Under the pieces are notes generated by a model. The model had not been told where the DNA came from, made no database searches, and saw only the letters and a program-made list of their open reading frames with translations. The position numbers and the translations under genes were made by a program. From Pseudomonas sp. MPC6 (GTDB taxonomy: Bacteria; Pseudomonadota; Gammaproteobacteria; Pseudomonadales; Pseudomonadaceae), in NCBI RefSeq assembly GCF_006094435.1, contig NZ_CP034783.1, forward strand, positions 523,001 through 587,000: a DNA stretch of 64,000 bases, written 5' to 3'. Positions 7,445 to 18,692 of this stretch are shown here, in pieces. Position 1 is the stretch's first letter. Each line of letters opens with the position of its first letter.

Positions 7445-9913
7445 TCAGAACAAATCGATCGGCGCCCCTTCATCCGCGGGCAGCGGGCTGCCCGGCGCAT
7501 TGCCGTTGCCCAGCTCGTTACCCGACGGTGGCGTGTCCTCGGCCTTGAACAGTTCGAAGTAGGCGCCTGGCGTGCCTGGGGAGGCTGCACGGCCACTGAT
7601 CGGGTCGACGCGCAGGCTGAGGATGCCTTCCGGTTCTCGCTGCGTATGCGGCGGCTTGTCCTTGAGCGCGGCGCCCATGTAGCTCATCCAGATCGGCAGC
7701 GCGACAGTGCCGCCGTACTCCCGGCGACCCAGGCTTTCAGGCTGGTCGAAGCCGGTCCAGACGGTGGTCACGTAGTCAGCGTTGTAGCCGGAGAACCAGG
7801 CGTCCTTGGATTCGTTGGTGGTGCCGGTCTTGCCCGCAATGTCACTGCGCCCCAATGCCAGGGCGCGGCGGCCGGTGCCGCGTTTGATGACGTCCTCGAG
7901 CATGCTGTTGAGGATGAACGTGGTGCGGCCGTCGACAATGCGTTCGGCCACGGCCGGGGTGGGCGGCACTGGCTGGGCAGTCAGGGTGTCGCCTGGCGTT
8001 GCGCTGACGGTGAACGCGTCTGCAGCCGGTGCCGGTGCCGCGATGCCGTTGCTGACTGCATCGCCTTTCGGAACGCTTGGCGGGTTGGCGACGAACAGTG
8101 TGTCGCCGTTGCGGCTTTCGATCTTGTCGATAATGTACGGGGTGATCTTGTAGCCGCCGTTGGCGAAGGTGCTCCAGCCGGTGGCGATTTCCATGGGCGT
8201 CAGGGTGGCGGTGCCCAGGGCCAGGGACAGGTTGCGCGGCAGGTCCTGCTTGTTGAAGCCGAACTTGCTGATGTAGTCGATGGTGCGGTCCACGCCCAGC
8301 GCTTGCAGCAGGCGGATCGACACCAGATTGCGCGACTTGTAGAGCGCCTCTCGCATGCGGATCGGACCGAGGAAGGTGTTGGTGTCGTTCTTCGGGCGCC
8401 AGACCTTGTCCAGGTATTCGTCGACAAACACGATCGGGGCGTCGTTCACCAGGCTGGCGGCGGTATAGCCGTTATCCAGCGCGGCACTGTAGACGAACGG
8501 CTTGAAGCTCGAACCCGGCTGACGCTTGGCCTGCAGAGCGCGGTTGTAGTTGCTCTGCTCGAACGCAAAGCCGCCGACCAGCGAGCGAATGGCGCCGTTC
8601 TGCGGGTCGAGGGACACCAGTGCGCCCTGGGCTTGCGGGATCTGGCTGAACTTCAGGGAGTTGTCGGGCTGGCGCTGGACGCGAACCAGATCACCGACCT
8701 GAGCCACATCCGAGGGCTGCTTCGGATTGGGGCCCATGCTGTTGGTGTTCAGGAACGGCCGCGCCCATTTCATGGTGTCCCAGCTGACGTGTTCTTCGCC
8801 GGTGCGGGTCAGCACTTGCAGGCCAGTCTTGTCGACGTGAATGACGATGGCCGGCTCAAGGCTGCTGACGGTGCGCTGTTTAGTCAGTTCCGTCGCCCAG
8901 GCCTCGCGGGTCTTGCCCGGCAGGCGTGACTCGGGGCCACGATAGCCATGCCGCTGATCGTAGGTCATCAAGCCTTCGTGGACCGCGGTGTTGGCCATTT
9001 CCTGCAGGTTGCTCGGCACCGTGGTGGTCACGCGAAAGCCTTCGGTGTAGGCATCGCTGCCATAGCGCCCGACCATTTCGGCGCGGGCCATTTCCGCGAT
9101 GTACGGCGCATTCACCTCCGGAGTCGGTACGTGATAACTGGCGTTGAGCGGTTCGTTGATCGCCGTGGTGTAGTCGGCTTCGGAGATTTTGCCCAGCTTG
9201 TACATGCGCCCCAGGATCCAGTCGCGACGCTCTTTGCTGCGGACGGGGTTGGCCAGTGGGTTAAAGCGCGACGGCGCCTTGGGCAGGCCGGCGATCATCG
9301 CCATTTGTGCCAGGCTGACGTCTCGAATCGACTTGCCGTAATAGACTTGCGCCGCGGCCTCGATGCCGTAGGCGCGGTTGCCCAGGTAGATTTTGTTCAC
9401 GTACAACTCAAGGATTTCGTCCTTGGTCAGTTGCCGTTCGATCTGCAGGGCCAGGAGGATTTCAGTAGTCTTGCGCGAGAAGCTGCGTTCGCTGGTAAGG
9501 AAAAAATTCTTCGCAACCTGCATAGTGATGGTGCTGCCGCCGGACTGGATGTGTCCGCTCTTGATCAACTGAGTGGCGGCACGCATCAGGCTGCCGGGAT
9601 CGACGCCGTAGTGGTTGGCGAAATTGTCGTCTTCGGCGCTGAGCAAGGCATTGATGAAATTGGGCGGGATGTCGGCGAAACGGATCGGCGTGCGGCGCAT
9701 TTCGCCAAATTCAGCGATCAATTTGTCGTCGCTGCTGTATACCCGCAATGGAATCTGCAACTGAATGCTTCTCAGTGTCTCCACGGATGGCAATCCGGGA
9801 CTAAGGTATAAAAACGCGCCGCTCAGACCAAGGAGCAGTCCGCAGAAGACGGCGACGATGGACCACCCGAAAAATTTCAGCAGACGAATCAAGGCTTTTG
9901 GATATCCAGGCAA
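7445..9913 (-). CDS. mrcA: Penicillin-binding protein 1A
   Basis: Class A bifunctional peptidoglycan synthase, also called ponA in Pseudomonas. One N-terminal membrane anchor (about 12-38) is followed by the GT51 glycosyltransferase domain with the catalytic Glu in SAEDDNF (residue 94), then an OB-like insertion, then the transpeptidase domain with GSSFKP (about residue 467), SRN and KTGTT (about 692). The start is uncertain: TTG at 9913 gives 822 aa; a second TTG at 9892 gives MIRLLKFFGWS, closer to relatives as I recall them. Divergent from pilM, the usual Pseudomonas arrangement. Confidence 0.95.
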   Translation of the reverse strand: MPGYPKALIRLLKFFGWSIVAVFCGLLLGLSGAFLYLSPGLPSVETLRSIQLQIPLRVYSSDDKLIAEFGEMRRTPIRFADIPPNFINALLSAEDDNFANHYGVDPGSLMRAATQLIKSGHIQSGGSTITMQVAKNFFLTSERSFSRKTTEILLALQIERQLTKDEILELYVNKIYLGNRAYGIEAAAQVYYGKSIRDVSLAQMAMIAGLPKAPSRFNPLANPVRSKERRDWILGRMYKLGKISEADYTTAINEPLNASYHVPTPEVNAPYIAEMARAEMVGRYGSDAYTEGFRVTTTVPSNLQEMANTAVHEGLMTYDQRHGYRGPESRLPGKTREAWATELTKQRTVSSLEPAIVIHVDKTGLQVLTRTGEEHVSWDTMKWARPFLNTNSMGPNPKQPSDVAQVGDLVRVQRQPDNSLKFSQIPQAQGALVSLDPQNGAIRSLVGGFAFEQSNYNRALQAKRQPGSSFKPFVYSAALDNGYTAASLVNDAPIVFVDEYLDKVWRPKNDTNTFLGPIRMREALYKSRNLVSIRLLQALGVDRTIDYISKFGFNKQDLPRNLSLALGTATLTPMEIATGWSTFANGGYKITPYIIDKIESRNGDTLFVANPPSVPKGDAVSNGIAAPAPAADAFTVSATPGDTLTAQPVPPTPAVAERIVDGRTTFILNSMLEDVIKRGTGRRALALGRSDIAGKTGTTNESKDAWFSGYNADYVTTVWTGFDQPESLGRREYGGTVALPIWMSYMGAALKDKPPHTQREPEGILSLRVDPISGRAASPGTPGAYFELFKAEDTPPSGNELGNGNAPGSPLPADEGAPIDLF

Positions 9914-10062
9914 AGAATGAATTAGGCTCAGGGTTCAGGTAAACAGGGAACGACCCGCGCTTGAAGTAAATGTGGAAAAAAACGCTGGGCATTATAAGCA
10001 TTTTTCCGTCAAGGGCGTCATTTGCGCTGCTGTCAAGACGGGTGGTGTGAACGCAATGCGTA

Positions 10063-10077
10063 TTACGGAGTCCGTAA
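10063..10077. promoter_or_regulatory. Palindrome in the mrcA-pilM divergent region
   Basis: TTACGGA-G-TCCGTAA is a perfect 7-bp arm inverted repeat about 28 nt before the pilM start. It could be an operator or the base of a leader hairpin; function inferred only from position. Confidence 0.35.
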
Positions 10078-11168
<1,091 letters not shown>

Positions 11169-11169
<1 letters not shown>

Positions 11170-11732
11170 TGGCGCGGATCAATCTTTTACCCTGGCGCGA
11201 GGAACTGCGTGAAGCGCGTCGCAAGCGCTTTTTGCTGGCGCTGGTCGGGGTGCTGGTGGGTTCGGTGGGGGCGGTGCTGATTGCGGACCAGGTCATCAAA
11301 GGCGCCATCGATCGTCAAATCGCCCGTAACGACTACATCGGCAAGCAGATTGCCGTGGTCGATGAGCGGATCAAGCAGATCAGCGACCTCAAGGCCCGTC
11401 GCCAGCAGCTGGTCGAGCGCATGCGCATCATCCAGGACCTGCAAGGCAATCGCCCCATCAGCGGGCGCATCTTCGATCAGTTGGCGCGTACCTTGCCGGA
11501 TGGCGTTTACTTCACCGAAGTGAAAATGGTCGGCAAAACCTTGTCCATTGCAGGCGCGGCAGAATCCAACAATCGCGTATCAGACCTGATGCGCAACCTG
11601 GATGCGTCCGACTGGTTCGATGCGCCCAGCCTCACGGAAGTCAAAGCGACCACCGCCGGTCAGCTCGATCAGGCCAATGTTTTCCAATTGACCGTACGTC
11701 AGACTCAACCGGCCGTGGAGAGCGCCAAATGA
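11169..11732 (+). CDS. pilN: Type IV pilus assembly protein PilN
   Basis: 187-residue bitopic inner-membrane protein. The short cytoplasmic N-terminus MARINLLPWREELREARR contains the conserved INLLPWR that docks into PilM. A membrane helix (about 22-42) and a periplasmic coiled coil plus ferredoxin-like domain that pairs with PilO follow. Start and stop overlap its neighbours by 1 and 4 nt, which implies coupled translation. Confidence 0.95.
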
Positions 11733-12352
11733 GGCTGTCCGAATGGTTCGAAGGCCTGCGCAAGATCGATATCAACGACCTGGATACCAACAACATGGGT
11801 TCCTGGCCGCCGGTGATCAAGGCATCGGCGGGTGCCCTGCTGATGGTCTTGGTGCTGGCGCTGGGGTACAGCTTTTACATCAGCGATCAGGAGGGTCGCC
11901 TCGACCTCAAGCGCGAGGAAGAGTCGACCCTCAAGGAGCAATTCGCCAGCAAAGCCCACATGGCGGCGAATCTGGAGCTGTATACCCAGCAGATGAAGGA
12001 AATGGAGAACTCTTTCGGCGTGCTGCTGCGCCAATTGCCCAGTGACACCGAGGTGCCCGGCCTGCTGGAGGACATCACGCGCACGGGCCTGGGCAGCGGT
12101 CTGGAATTCGAAGAGATCAAGCTGTTGCCGGAGGCCTCCCGGCAGTTCTACATCGAGCTGCCGATCCAGATCACCGTCACCGGTGCCTACCATGACCTGG
12201 CCACCTTCGTCAGTGGCGTAGCGGGACTGCCACGCATCGTCACCCTGCATGACTTCGATATTGCGCCGGCCAACCCCGAGGGCGGGCCGAGGTTGCGCAT
12301 GAGCATCCTGGCCAAGACTTACCGCTACAACGACAAGGGGCTGCAAAAATGA
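11729..12352 (+). CDS. pilO: Type IV pilus assembly protein PilO
   Basis: 207-residue bitopic protein that forms heterodimers with PilN and contacts PilP. One membrane helix at about 30-50 (VIKASAGALLMVLVLALGYS), a coiled coil with EEESTLKEQF, then the periplasmic alpha/beta domain. Overlaps pilN by 4 nt (ATGA) and pilP by 4 nt. Confidence 0.95.
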   Translation: MRLSEWFEGLRKIDINDLDTNNMGSWPPVIKASAGALLMVLVLALGYSFYISDQEGRLDLKREEESTLKEQFASKAHMAANLELYTQQMKEMENSFGVLLRQLPSDTEVPGLLEDITRTGLGSGLEFEEIKLLPEASRQFYIELPIQITVTGAYHDLATFVSGVAGLPRIVTLHDFDIAPANPEGGPRLRMSILAKTYRYNDKGLQK

Positions 12353-12876
12353 GCCCGATTCGTTGTGTATCGATGATGGTATTCATCGCCGGCCTGGCCG
12401 GTTGTGGCAGCGGCAATGACGTCAGTGACCTCGATGCCTACATGAACGAAGTGCGCCTGCGACCGCCGGGCAAGATTGAACCCACCCCGATATTCCAGTC
12501 ATACCCGACATTCACCTACAGTGCCGCCAACCTGAGAAGCCCGTTTTCCAGGCAGGCCAGAGTCGATCTGACGGGTCAGAAACACGGCTCGCGCAACGTC
12601 AAGCCCGACCCTGGTCGGGTCAAGCAATACCTCGAAGGTTTCAACATCGAGCAGTTTGAAATGGTCGGTACCCTCTCCAATGCGACGGGTTCCTTTGCGC
12701 TGCTGCGCGGAGCGGGCGGTGTGCATCGGCTGAAAGTCGGCGATTACCTGGGACGTAACGATGGACGGATCGTCGCCATCAGCGGCTCGCAGGTCGATGT
12801 GGTCGAAATCGTTCCGGACGGCGAAGGCGCCTGGCTGGAGCGGCCGCGGACCATTCCTTTGAAAGAGCACTCATAG
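12349..12876 (+). CDS. pilP: Type IV pilus lipoprotein PilP
   Basis: 175-residue lipoprotein linking the PilMNO platform to the PilQ secretin. The signal peptide ends in a lipobox, IAGLAGC, with the acylated Cys at about residue 19. The C-terminal HR-like domain (about 90-165) contains LLRGAGGVHRLKVGDYLGRN. Overlaps pilO by 4 nt; pilQ starts 13 nt downstream. Confidence 0.94.
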   Translation: MSPIRCVSMMVFIAGLAGCGSGNDVSDLDAYMNEVRLRPPGKIEPTPIFQSYPTFTYSAANLRSPFSRQARVDLTGQKHGSRNVKPDPGRVKQYLEGFNIEQFEMVGTLSNATGSFALLRGAGGVHRLKVGDYLGRNDGRIVAISGSQVDVVEIVPDGEGAWLERPRTIPLKEHS

Positions 12877-12889
12877 TGGAACTCGAACA

Positions 12890-14968
12890 ATGATCAGGAT
12901 TTTCTCCACCTTCGGTATTTCGCTATGGATAGCGCTGCTGTCGCCGATGGTATCAGCGGCCAACCTCAAGACGCTGGATGTCGCGGCGTTACCGGGAGAC
13001 CGCGTCGAGTTGAAGTTGTCCTTCGATGGACCGCCCCCGACGCCCCGTGGCTACACCACGGAATCGCCGGCACGGATTGCGCTGGATCTGCCCGGGGTAG
13101 TCAGTCAGCTGAAGAGCAAGAATCGCGAACTGGGGGGCGGCAATGCCCGCAGCGCCACGGTGGTGGAGGCCAAGGACCGCACGCGGCTGATCATCAACCT
13201 CACTCAATTGACCCCGTATGACGCGCGGGTCGAAGGCAACACCCTGTTCGTGGTTGTCGGGCAAGGCGCCGCGAAGGCCGCACCCCGGCCCGCCAATACG
13301 CCTCGCGCTGCCACTGCAACGCCAGCCCCGGCCAGGACGTATGCGCCGGTGGGCAAGGCCATACGGGGCGTGGATTTCCAGCGCGGCACCCAGGGTGAAG
13401 GCAATGTGGTCATCGATCTGTCGGACCCCACCATCGCCCCGGATATTCAGGAGCGCGACGGCAAGATCATCCTCGGTTTCGCCAGGACACAACTGCCCGA
13501 GCCATTGCGGGTGCGCCTGGACGTCAAGGACTTCGCCACGCCGGTGCAGTTCGTCAATGCCAGCGCCACGGGCGATCGGGCCACCATCAGCATCGAGCCC
13601 AGCGGCGCGTTTGACTATTCGACCTATCAAACCGACAACAAGCTGACGGTCAGCATCCGGCCGATGACCGTCGACGACCTGCAAAAACGCAACGCCGAGC
13701 GTTTCACCTACACCGGTGAAAAGCTCTCGCTGAATTTCCAGGACATCGATGTGCGCTCGGTGCTGCAACTGATCGCTGATTTCACCAACCTCAACCTGGT
13801 GGCCAGCGACACGGTGCAGGGCGGGATCACCCTGCGTTTGCAGAACGTGCCGTGGGACCAGGCGCTGGACCTGGTGCTGAAAACCAAAGGCCTGGATAAA
13901 CGCATGATCGGCAACGTGCTGCTGGTGGCGCCCGCCGATGAGATTGCCGCGCGCGAACGCCAGGAGCTCGAGTCGCAAAAGCAGATTGCCGAACTGGCGC
14001 CTTTGCGTCGCGAGCTGCTGCAGGTCAACTACGCCAAGGCCGCGGATATTGCCAAGCTGTTCCAGTCGGTGACCAGTGCCGAGGCAAAAATCGACGAACG
14101 GGGCTCGATCACCGTCGATGAGCGCACCAACAACATCATTGCCTACCAGACCCAGGACCGCCTTGACGAGCTGCGCCGTATCGTTGCGCAACTGGATATT
14201 CCGGTGCGGCAGGTGATGATCGAGGCGCGCATCGTCGAAGCCAATGTCGATTACGACAAAAGCCTCGGCGTGCGCTGGGGCGGTTCGGTGCAGAACAAAG
14301 GCAACTGGAACACGTCCGGGGTCAGCAACGGCTCGTCGACCACCATTGGTACGCCGGGCAGTACCAGCACCAACTCGCCGTTCGTCGACATGGGCACCGC
14401 CGGCAACACCTCGGGACTGGGCATCGCGTTCATCACCGACAATGTGTTGCTGGACCTGGAGCTGACCGCGATGGAGAAGACCGGCAACGGCGAAATCGTC
14501 TCGCAGCCCAAGGTGGTCACATCCGACAAGGAAACCGCGAAAATCCTCAAAGGCACCGAAATTCCCTATCAGGAAGCCAGCTCCAGCGGCGCCACGTCGG
14601 TGTCGTTCAAGGAGGCCTCGCTGTCGCTGGAAGTGACGCCGCAGATCACCCCGGACAACCGGATCATCATGGAGGTCAAGGTCACCAAGGACGAGCCGGA
14701 CTACTTGAACAAGGTGCAGGATGTGCCGCCGATCAAGAAAAACGAGGTCAATGCCAAGGTGCTGGTCAATGACGGCGAGACCATCGTCATTGGTGGCGTT
14801 TTTTCAAATACTCAGAGCAAGGTTGTAGATAAGGTGCCATTTCTTGGCGATGTGCCGTATCTTGGCCGCCTTTTCCGGCGTGACGTGGTTTCGGAGAAAA
14901 AATCCGAGCTGTTGGTGTTTCTCACTCCGCGTATCATGAATAACCAGGCGATTGCTGTGAGTCGTTGA
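12890..14968 (+). CDS. pilQ: Type IV pilus secretin PilQ
   Basis: Outer-membrane secretin, the pore for the pilus fibre. 692 aa with a signal peptide (cleavage near SAA), two AMIN peptidoglycan-binding domains (about 25-110 and 150-240), a secretin/TonB short N-domain beginning [20 protein letters not shown], a NolW-type N1 domain, and the secretin core ending with [16 protein letters not shown] and [10 protein letters not shown] Pro/Ala-rich linker joins the AMIN domains. Last gene of the pil block; aroK follows after 4 nt, so aroK is probably cotranscribed. Confidence 0.96.
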   Translation: MIRIFSTFGISLWIALLSPMVSAANLKTLDVAALPGDRVELKLSFDGPPPTPRGYTTESPARIALDLPGVVSQLKSKNRELGGGNARSATVVEAKDRTRLIINLTQLTPYDARVEGNTLFVVVGQGAAKAAPRPANTPRAATATPAPARTYAPVGKAIRGVDFQRGTQGEGNVVIDLSDPTIAPDIQERDGKIILGFARTQLPEPLRVRLDVKDFATPVQFVNASATGDRATISIEPSGAFDYSTYQTDNKLTVSIRPMTVDDLQKRNAERFTYTGEKLSLNFQDIDVRSVLQLIADFTNLNLVASDTVQGGITLRLQNVPWDQALDLVLKTKGLDKRMIGNVLLVAPADEIAARERQELESQKQIAELAPLRRELLQVNYAKAADIAKLFQSVTSAEAKIDERGSITVDERTNNIIAYQTQDRLDELRRIVAQLDIPVRQVMIEARIVEANVDYDKSLGVRWGGSVQNKGNWNTSGVSNGSSTTIGTPGSTSTNSPFVDMGTAGNTSGLGIAFITDNVLLDLELTAMEKTGNGEIVSQPKVVTSDKETAKILKGTEIPYQEASSSGATSVSFKEASLSLEVTPQITPDNRIIMEVKVTKDEPDYLNKVQDVPPIKKNEVNAKVLVNDGETIVIGGVFSNTQSKVVDKVPFLGDVPYLGRLFRRDVVSEKKSELLVFLTPRIMNNQAIAVSR

Positions 14969-14972
14969 TTCT

Positions 14973-15491
14973 GTGCGAAATTTGATTCTTGTAGGACCGA
15001 TGGGGGCTGGAAAAAGCACCATCGGCCGTTTGCTGGCCAAAGAGCTGCGCCTGCCGTTCAGAGATTCCGATAAGGAAATTGAATTGCGCACCGGCGCCAA
15101 TATCCCGTGGATTTTCGATAAGGAAGGCGAACCGGGCTTTCGTGACCGCGAGCAGGCGATGATTGCCGAGCTGTGCGGCTGCGATGGCGTGGTGCTGGCG
15201 ACCGGTGGCGGCGCGGTCATGCGCGAAGCCAATCGTCGGGCGCTGCGTGCCGGTGGTCGGGTGGTATACCTGCATGCCTCCGTCGAGCAGCAGGTCGGTC
15301 GCACCTCGCGTGACCGCAATCGACCCCTGCTGCGCACTGCCGATCCGGCCAAGACCCTTCGGGACCTGTTGGCGATTCGCGATCCGCTTTATCGGGAAAT
15401 CGCCGATCTGGTGGTGGAAACCGATGAGCGACCGCCGCGAATGGTGGTGCTTGATATTCTCGAGCGCTTGCAACAGCTGCCTCCCCGTTAA
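14973..15491 (+). CDS. aroK: Shikimate kinase
   Basis: Phosphorylates shikimate at O3 in the pathway to chorismate. 172 aa from a GTG start. Walker A is [14 protein letters not shown] near the N-terminus, the shikimate-binding Asp in FRDSDKEIE, the GGGAV loop ([11 protein letters not shown]), and the lid with [11 protein letters not shown]. Lies 4 nt after pilQ and 150 nt before aroB, the standard proteobacterial order. Confidence 0.96.
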   Translation: MRNLILVGPMGAGKSTIGRLLAKELRLPFRDSDKEIELRTGANIPWIFDKEGEPGFRDREQAMIAELCGCDGVVLATGGGAVMREANRRALRAGGRVVYLHASVEQQVGRTSRDRNRPLLRTADPAKTLRDLLAIRDPLYREIADLVVETDERPPRMVVLDILERLQQLPPR

Positions 15492-15641
15492 AGCGCGGCG
15501 CGAAATGCGTTATCCTCGGGCGCTGTCATGGCCGCTCAAGGTTGTGGCGCATGGCTGCCGAACGGCGTCACACCAGCAGACGCCGTAGACATCGGTTAAC
15601 TCAAGGCAGGACGCCTGATTCCATCTTTACTGTGGGGACAC

Positions 15642-16742
15642 ATGCAGACACTCAAGGTCGATCTAGGCGAGCGCAGCTACCCGATTCATATTGGCGAAGG
15701 TTTGTTGGATCAGCCTGAGCTGCTGGCCCCGCATATCCGCGGACGGCAAGTGGCGATTATCTCCAACGAGACCGTTGCGCCGCTCTATCTCGAGCGTCTG
15801 ACCCGCAGCCTCGCACCGTTCTCGGTCATCTCCGTGATCCTGCCCGACGGTGAGGCCTTCAAGACCTGGGAAACCCTGCAGCTTATCTTCGACGGCCTGC
15901 TGACCGCGCGCCACGACCGGCGCACCACGGTGATTGCCCTGGGTGGCGGCGTCATCGGTGACATGGCCGGTTTTGCTGCCGCCTGCTACCAGCGCGGCGT
16001 CGATTTCATCCAGGTCCCGACCACGTTGCTGTCGCAAGTCGACTCGTCGGTGGGCGGCAAGACCGGGATCAATCATCCGCTGGGCAAGAACATGGTCGGC
16101 GCCTTCTATCAGCCGAACGTGGTGCTGATCGATACCGCCACCCTCAACACCCTGCCGGCCCGCGAGCTGTCCGCCGGGCTGGCGGAAGTCATCAAATACG
16201 GGCTGATCTGCGACGAGCCGTTCCTGACCTGGCTTGAAGAAAACGTCGATCGCCTGCGCGCCCTGGATCAGGTCGCCCTGACCTACGCCATCGAGCGTTC
16301 CTGCGCGGCCAAGGCGGCGGTCGTCGGTGCCGACGAGAAGGAAACCGGCGTTCGTGCCACGTTGAACCTGGGTCACACCTTCGGTCACGCCATCGAAACC
16401 CATATGGGCTATGGTGTCTGGCTGCATGGCGAAGCGGTTGCTGCTGGCACCGTAATGGCGTTGCACATGTCCGCACTGCTGGGCTGGATCAGCGAGCAGG
16501 AGCGCGATCGCGGCATCCGCCTGTTCCAGCGCGCCGGCCTGCCGGTCATCCCGCCGGAAGAGATGACCGAAGCCGATTTCCTCGAGCACATGGCAATTGA
16601 CAAGAAAGTGATCGACGGTCGTTTACGCCTGGTGCTGCTGCGCCACATGGGCGAAGCGGTGGTGACCGACGATTATCCGAAAGAGGTTCTACAGGCCACG
16701 CTGGGAGCGGATTACCGCGCCCTGGCTCAGCTTAAAGGTTAA
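15642..16742 (+). CDS. aroB: 3-dehydroquinate synthase
   Basis: Converts DAHP to 3-dehydroquinate with NAD and a divalent metal; second step of the shikimate pathway. 366 aa. NAD-binding glycine loop [16 protein letters not shown], substrate region [20 protein letters not shown], metal ligands in the AEVIKYGLI Glu, the [12 protein letters not shown]is and the [11 protein letters not shown]is. Good start at ATG 15642 after GTGGGGACAC. Followed after 10 nt by damX. Confidence 0.97.
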   Translation: MQTLKVDLGERSYPIHIGEGLLDQPELLAPHIRGRQVAIISNETVAPLYLERLTRSLAPFSVISVILPDGEAFKTWETLQLIFDGLLTARHDRRTTVIALGGGVIGDMAGFAAACYQRGVDFIQVPTTLLSQVDSSVGGKTGINHPLGKNMVGAFYQPNVVLIDTATLNTLPARELSAGLAEVIKYGLICDEPFLTWLEENVDRLRALDQVALTYAIERSCAAKAAVVGADEKETGVRATLNLGHTFGHAIETHMGYGVWLHGEAVAAGTVMALHMSALLGWISEQERDRGIRLFQRAGLPVIPPEEMTEADFLEHMAIDKKVIDGRLRLVLLRHMGEAVVTDDYPKEVLQATLGADYRALAQLKG

Positions 16743-16752
16743 TAAGATCCCG

Positions 16753-18342
16753 ATGACTAGTTTGCATGCCGACGAGGCGTTCCTCGGCCATTACCAGTTG
16801 AGCCATGACCCTTTCGCTCCACGGGTGCCAGGTTTCAAATTTTTCCCTGCCCAGCGCAAGCCGGTGCTGGGCCAGCTGCATCACCTTGCACGCTATAGCC
16901 AGATGCTGCTGGTGGTCACCGGTCCGCAAGGCAGTGGCAAGACCCTGTTGCGTCAGGCCCTGGTGGCCAGTACCAACAAGCAGTCGGTGCAGAGTGTCGT
17001 GGTTTCCGCCCGGGGTGCCGGTGATGCAACCGGCGTGCTGCAGCAGGTGGCTCAGGCGCTGAACGTTGCGCAGCCGCAGGTCGGTGCGATTCTGGCTCAA
17101 GTGGTGCAATTGGCGCTCACGGGGCAGGAAGTCTACCTGCTGGTGGATGATGCCGAGCACGTCGACGAGTCCGCGCTGGAGGCCTTGATGGCTCTGGCCG
17201 CCGGTGCGCCGGAAGGTCGTCCGCATGTGTTCCTGTTCGGCGAGTCCTCGCTGATCGCGCAGCTTGATGCGTTGAGCCTTGAGGAAGAGCGTTTCCACGT
17301 CATCGAGTTGCAGCCGTACACCGAAGAAGAAACCCGGGAATATCTGGACCAGCGGCTCGAGGGCGCGGGGCGGGGAATCGAACTTTTCACCGCGAATCAG
17401 ATCTCTGATATTCACGAAAGCTCCGACGGTTGGCCTGGCAACATCAACCAGGTTGCCCGCGATGCAATGATCGAAGCCATGATTGCCAGCCGCTCAGCGG
17501 TCAAGCGTCCAAGTATGGGGTTCAATATGCCGAAGAAACACGTATTGGCGATTTCCGCCGTCGTCGTGGTCGCGGTAGCCGCCGCCTGGTTGATGCCGGG
17601 TCGCAGCAAAGCACCGACCACAGGCGCACCTGCCAACGAGCAGGCGCAACTGCCGCCAGGCCAGGGCACACCGCAACCAGACGGTAGCGGTGCTCCGGCG
17701 ATGGAGTTCAACGGTAATTCGCAACCGATGCCGTTGCCGCTGGTCGGCAACTCGCAGCCGGTCATGCGCGGTCCCCTGGCCGAAGCGGCCGGCGGTATCA
17801 CCGAAGGCGACGACGGCGTGCCGTTAGAAGGCTCCAGCGCCACGCCGCCGACCGTGACCACGACTGCTCCGCCTGCGGGTTTGCAGCCAGGTCCGGCGCC
17901 GACATCGGCGGCCAAGCCAGCACCTGCTCCGACTCAAGTCGCGACGGCCAAGCCTGCTCCGGCGCCTGCTGCGAAACCGGCCCCAGTGCCAGCCAAACCC
18001 GCCGCGGCAGCCGCCAAGCCTGCCGACAAGCCAGTCACCGTGGCCAAAGCCGCGGGTGGCACCTGGTACGCAGGACAAGCACCGGGCAACTACGTGGTGC
18101 AGATCCTCGGCACCAGCTCCGAAGCGTCCGCGCAAAACTTCGTGAAAGAGCAGGGCGGCGAGTACCGTTATTTCAAGAAAGTGCTTAACGGCAAACCGCT
18201 TTACGTCATCACTTACGGCAGTTTCGCCAACCGCGATGCAGCCCTCAGCGCCATCAAGGCCTTGCCAGCGAAGGTTCAGGCTGGTAAACCTTGGCCTCGC
18301 ACTGTCGCCAGCGTCCAACAGGAACTGGCAGCAACTCGCTGA
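16753..18342 (+). CDS. damX: DamX-like AAA ATPase with SPOR domain
   Basis: Cell-division or envelope protein of the DamX type, 529 aa. An N-terminal ExeA/GspA-like AAA domain (about 1-240) has Walker A TGPQGSGKTLL and Walker B YLLVDDAEH; one membrane helix (HVLAISAVVVVAVAAAWLM, about 258-277); a long Ala/Pro/Lys-rich periplasmic linker; and a C-terminal SPOR domain (about 440-520) with NYVVQILGTSSEASAQNFV that should bind denuded glycan at the septum. The role in division is known for E. coli DamX, which lacks the ATPase half; here it is inferred. Confidence 0.85.
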   Translation: MTSLHADEAFLGHYQLSHDPFAPRVPGFKFFPAQRKPVLGQLHHLARYSQMLLVVTGPQGSGKTLLRQALVASTNKQSVQSVVVSARGAGDATGVLQQVAQALNVAQPQVGAILAQVVQLALTGQEVYLLVDDAEHVDESALEALMALAAGAPEGRPHVFLFGESSLIAQLDALSLEEERFHVIELQPYTEEETREYLDQRLEGAGRGIELFTANQISDIHESSDGWPGNINQVARDAMIEAMIASRSAVKRPSMGFNMPKKHVLAISAVVVVAVAAAWLMPGRSKAPTTGAPANEQAQLPPGQGTPQPDGSGAPAMEFNGNSQPMPLPLVGNSQPVMRGPLAEAAGGITEGDDGVPLEGSSATPPTVTTTAPPAGLQPGPAPTSAAKPAPAPTQVATAKPAPAPAAKPAPVPAKPAAAAAKPADKPVTVAKAAGGTWYAGQAPGNYVVQILGTSSEASAQNFVKEQGGEYRYFKKVLNGKPLYVITYGSFANRDAALSAIKALPAKVQAGKPWPRTVASVQQELAATR

Positions 18343-18692
18343 AGATTCGGCGGCCTTACCCAGGCCGCCACTCCAGGCACCTCAAAATTTCCGCAAGTGC
18401 GCGCCGTCTCTTCAGACCGCGTGCCTTGTGGTGTCTGCGTCACAGTAGTCTTTGAGTCGTAGCGGTCAAAATTAAAAAAGTTTTGACTAGCACAGTAGAT
18501 AGCTTTAAACCTTTCACAAATGCGACATAGATTTGCGACATTTCGTCGTCAAATTTGTGAGCCTCTGTGTCGGTGTGTACAATGACCTCCCTTTTGCCCC
18601 TGCAAAGCTGGCGTACGTTCGGCGCGGATGGCAAGTGGTTGAATTGAAAAGAAATTTGCCCTGATAAGGGGCAGCCTGGTGAGAAAGTGTCT
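18343..18692 (+). other. 350-nt gap between damX and gltB
   Basis: Holds a GC-rich hairpin just after damX (GGCGGCCT 18349-18356, AGGCCGCC 18362-18369, without a T tract), then an AT-rich control region for gltB. Repeated TTTGCGACAT-like units occur at about 18520-18545. No gene was seen. Confidence 0.6.
18514..18583 (+). promoter_or_regulatory. gltBD promoter with overlapping inverted repeat
   Basis: TTGTGA (18555-18560) and TACAAT (18578-18583) are exactly 17 nt apart, a strong sigma70 match. TCACAAAT (18514-18521) and ATTTGTGA (18553-18560) form an inverted repeat whose right arm covers the -35 box, as expected of a repressor or looping site. The regulator is unknown; nitrogen or amino-acid control is only inferred from the gene product. 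Confidence 0.5.
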
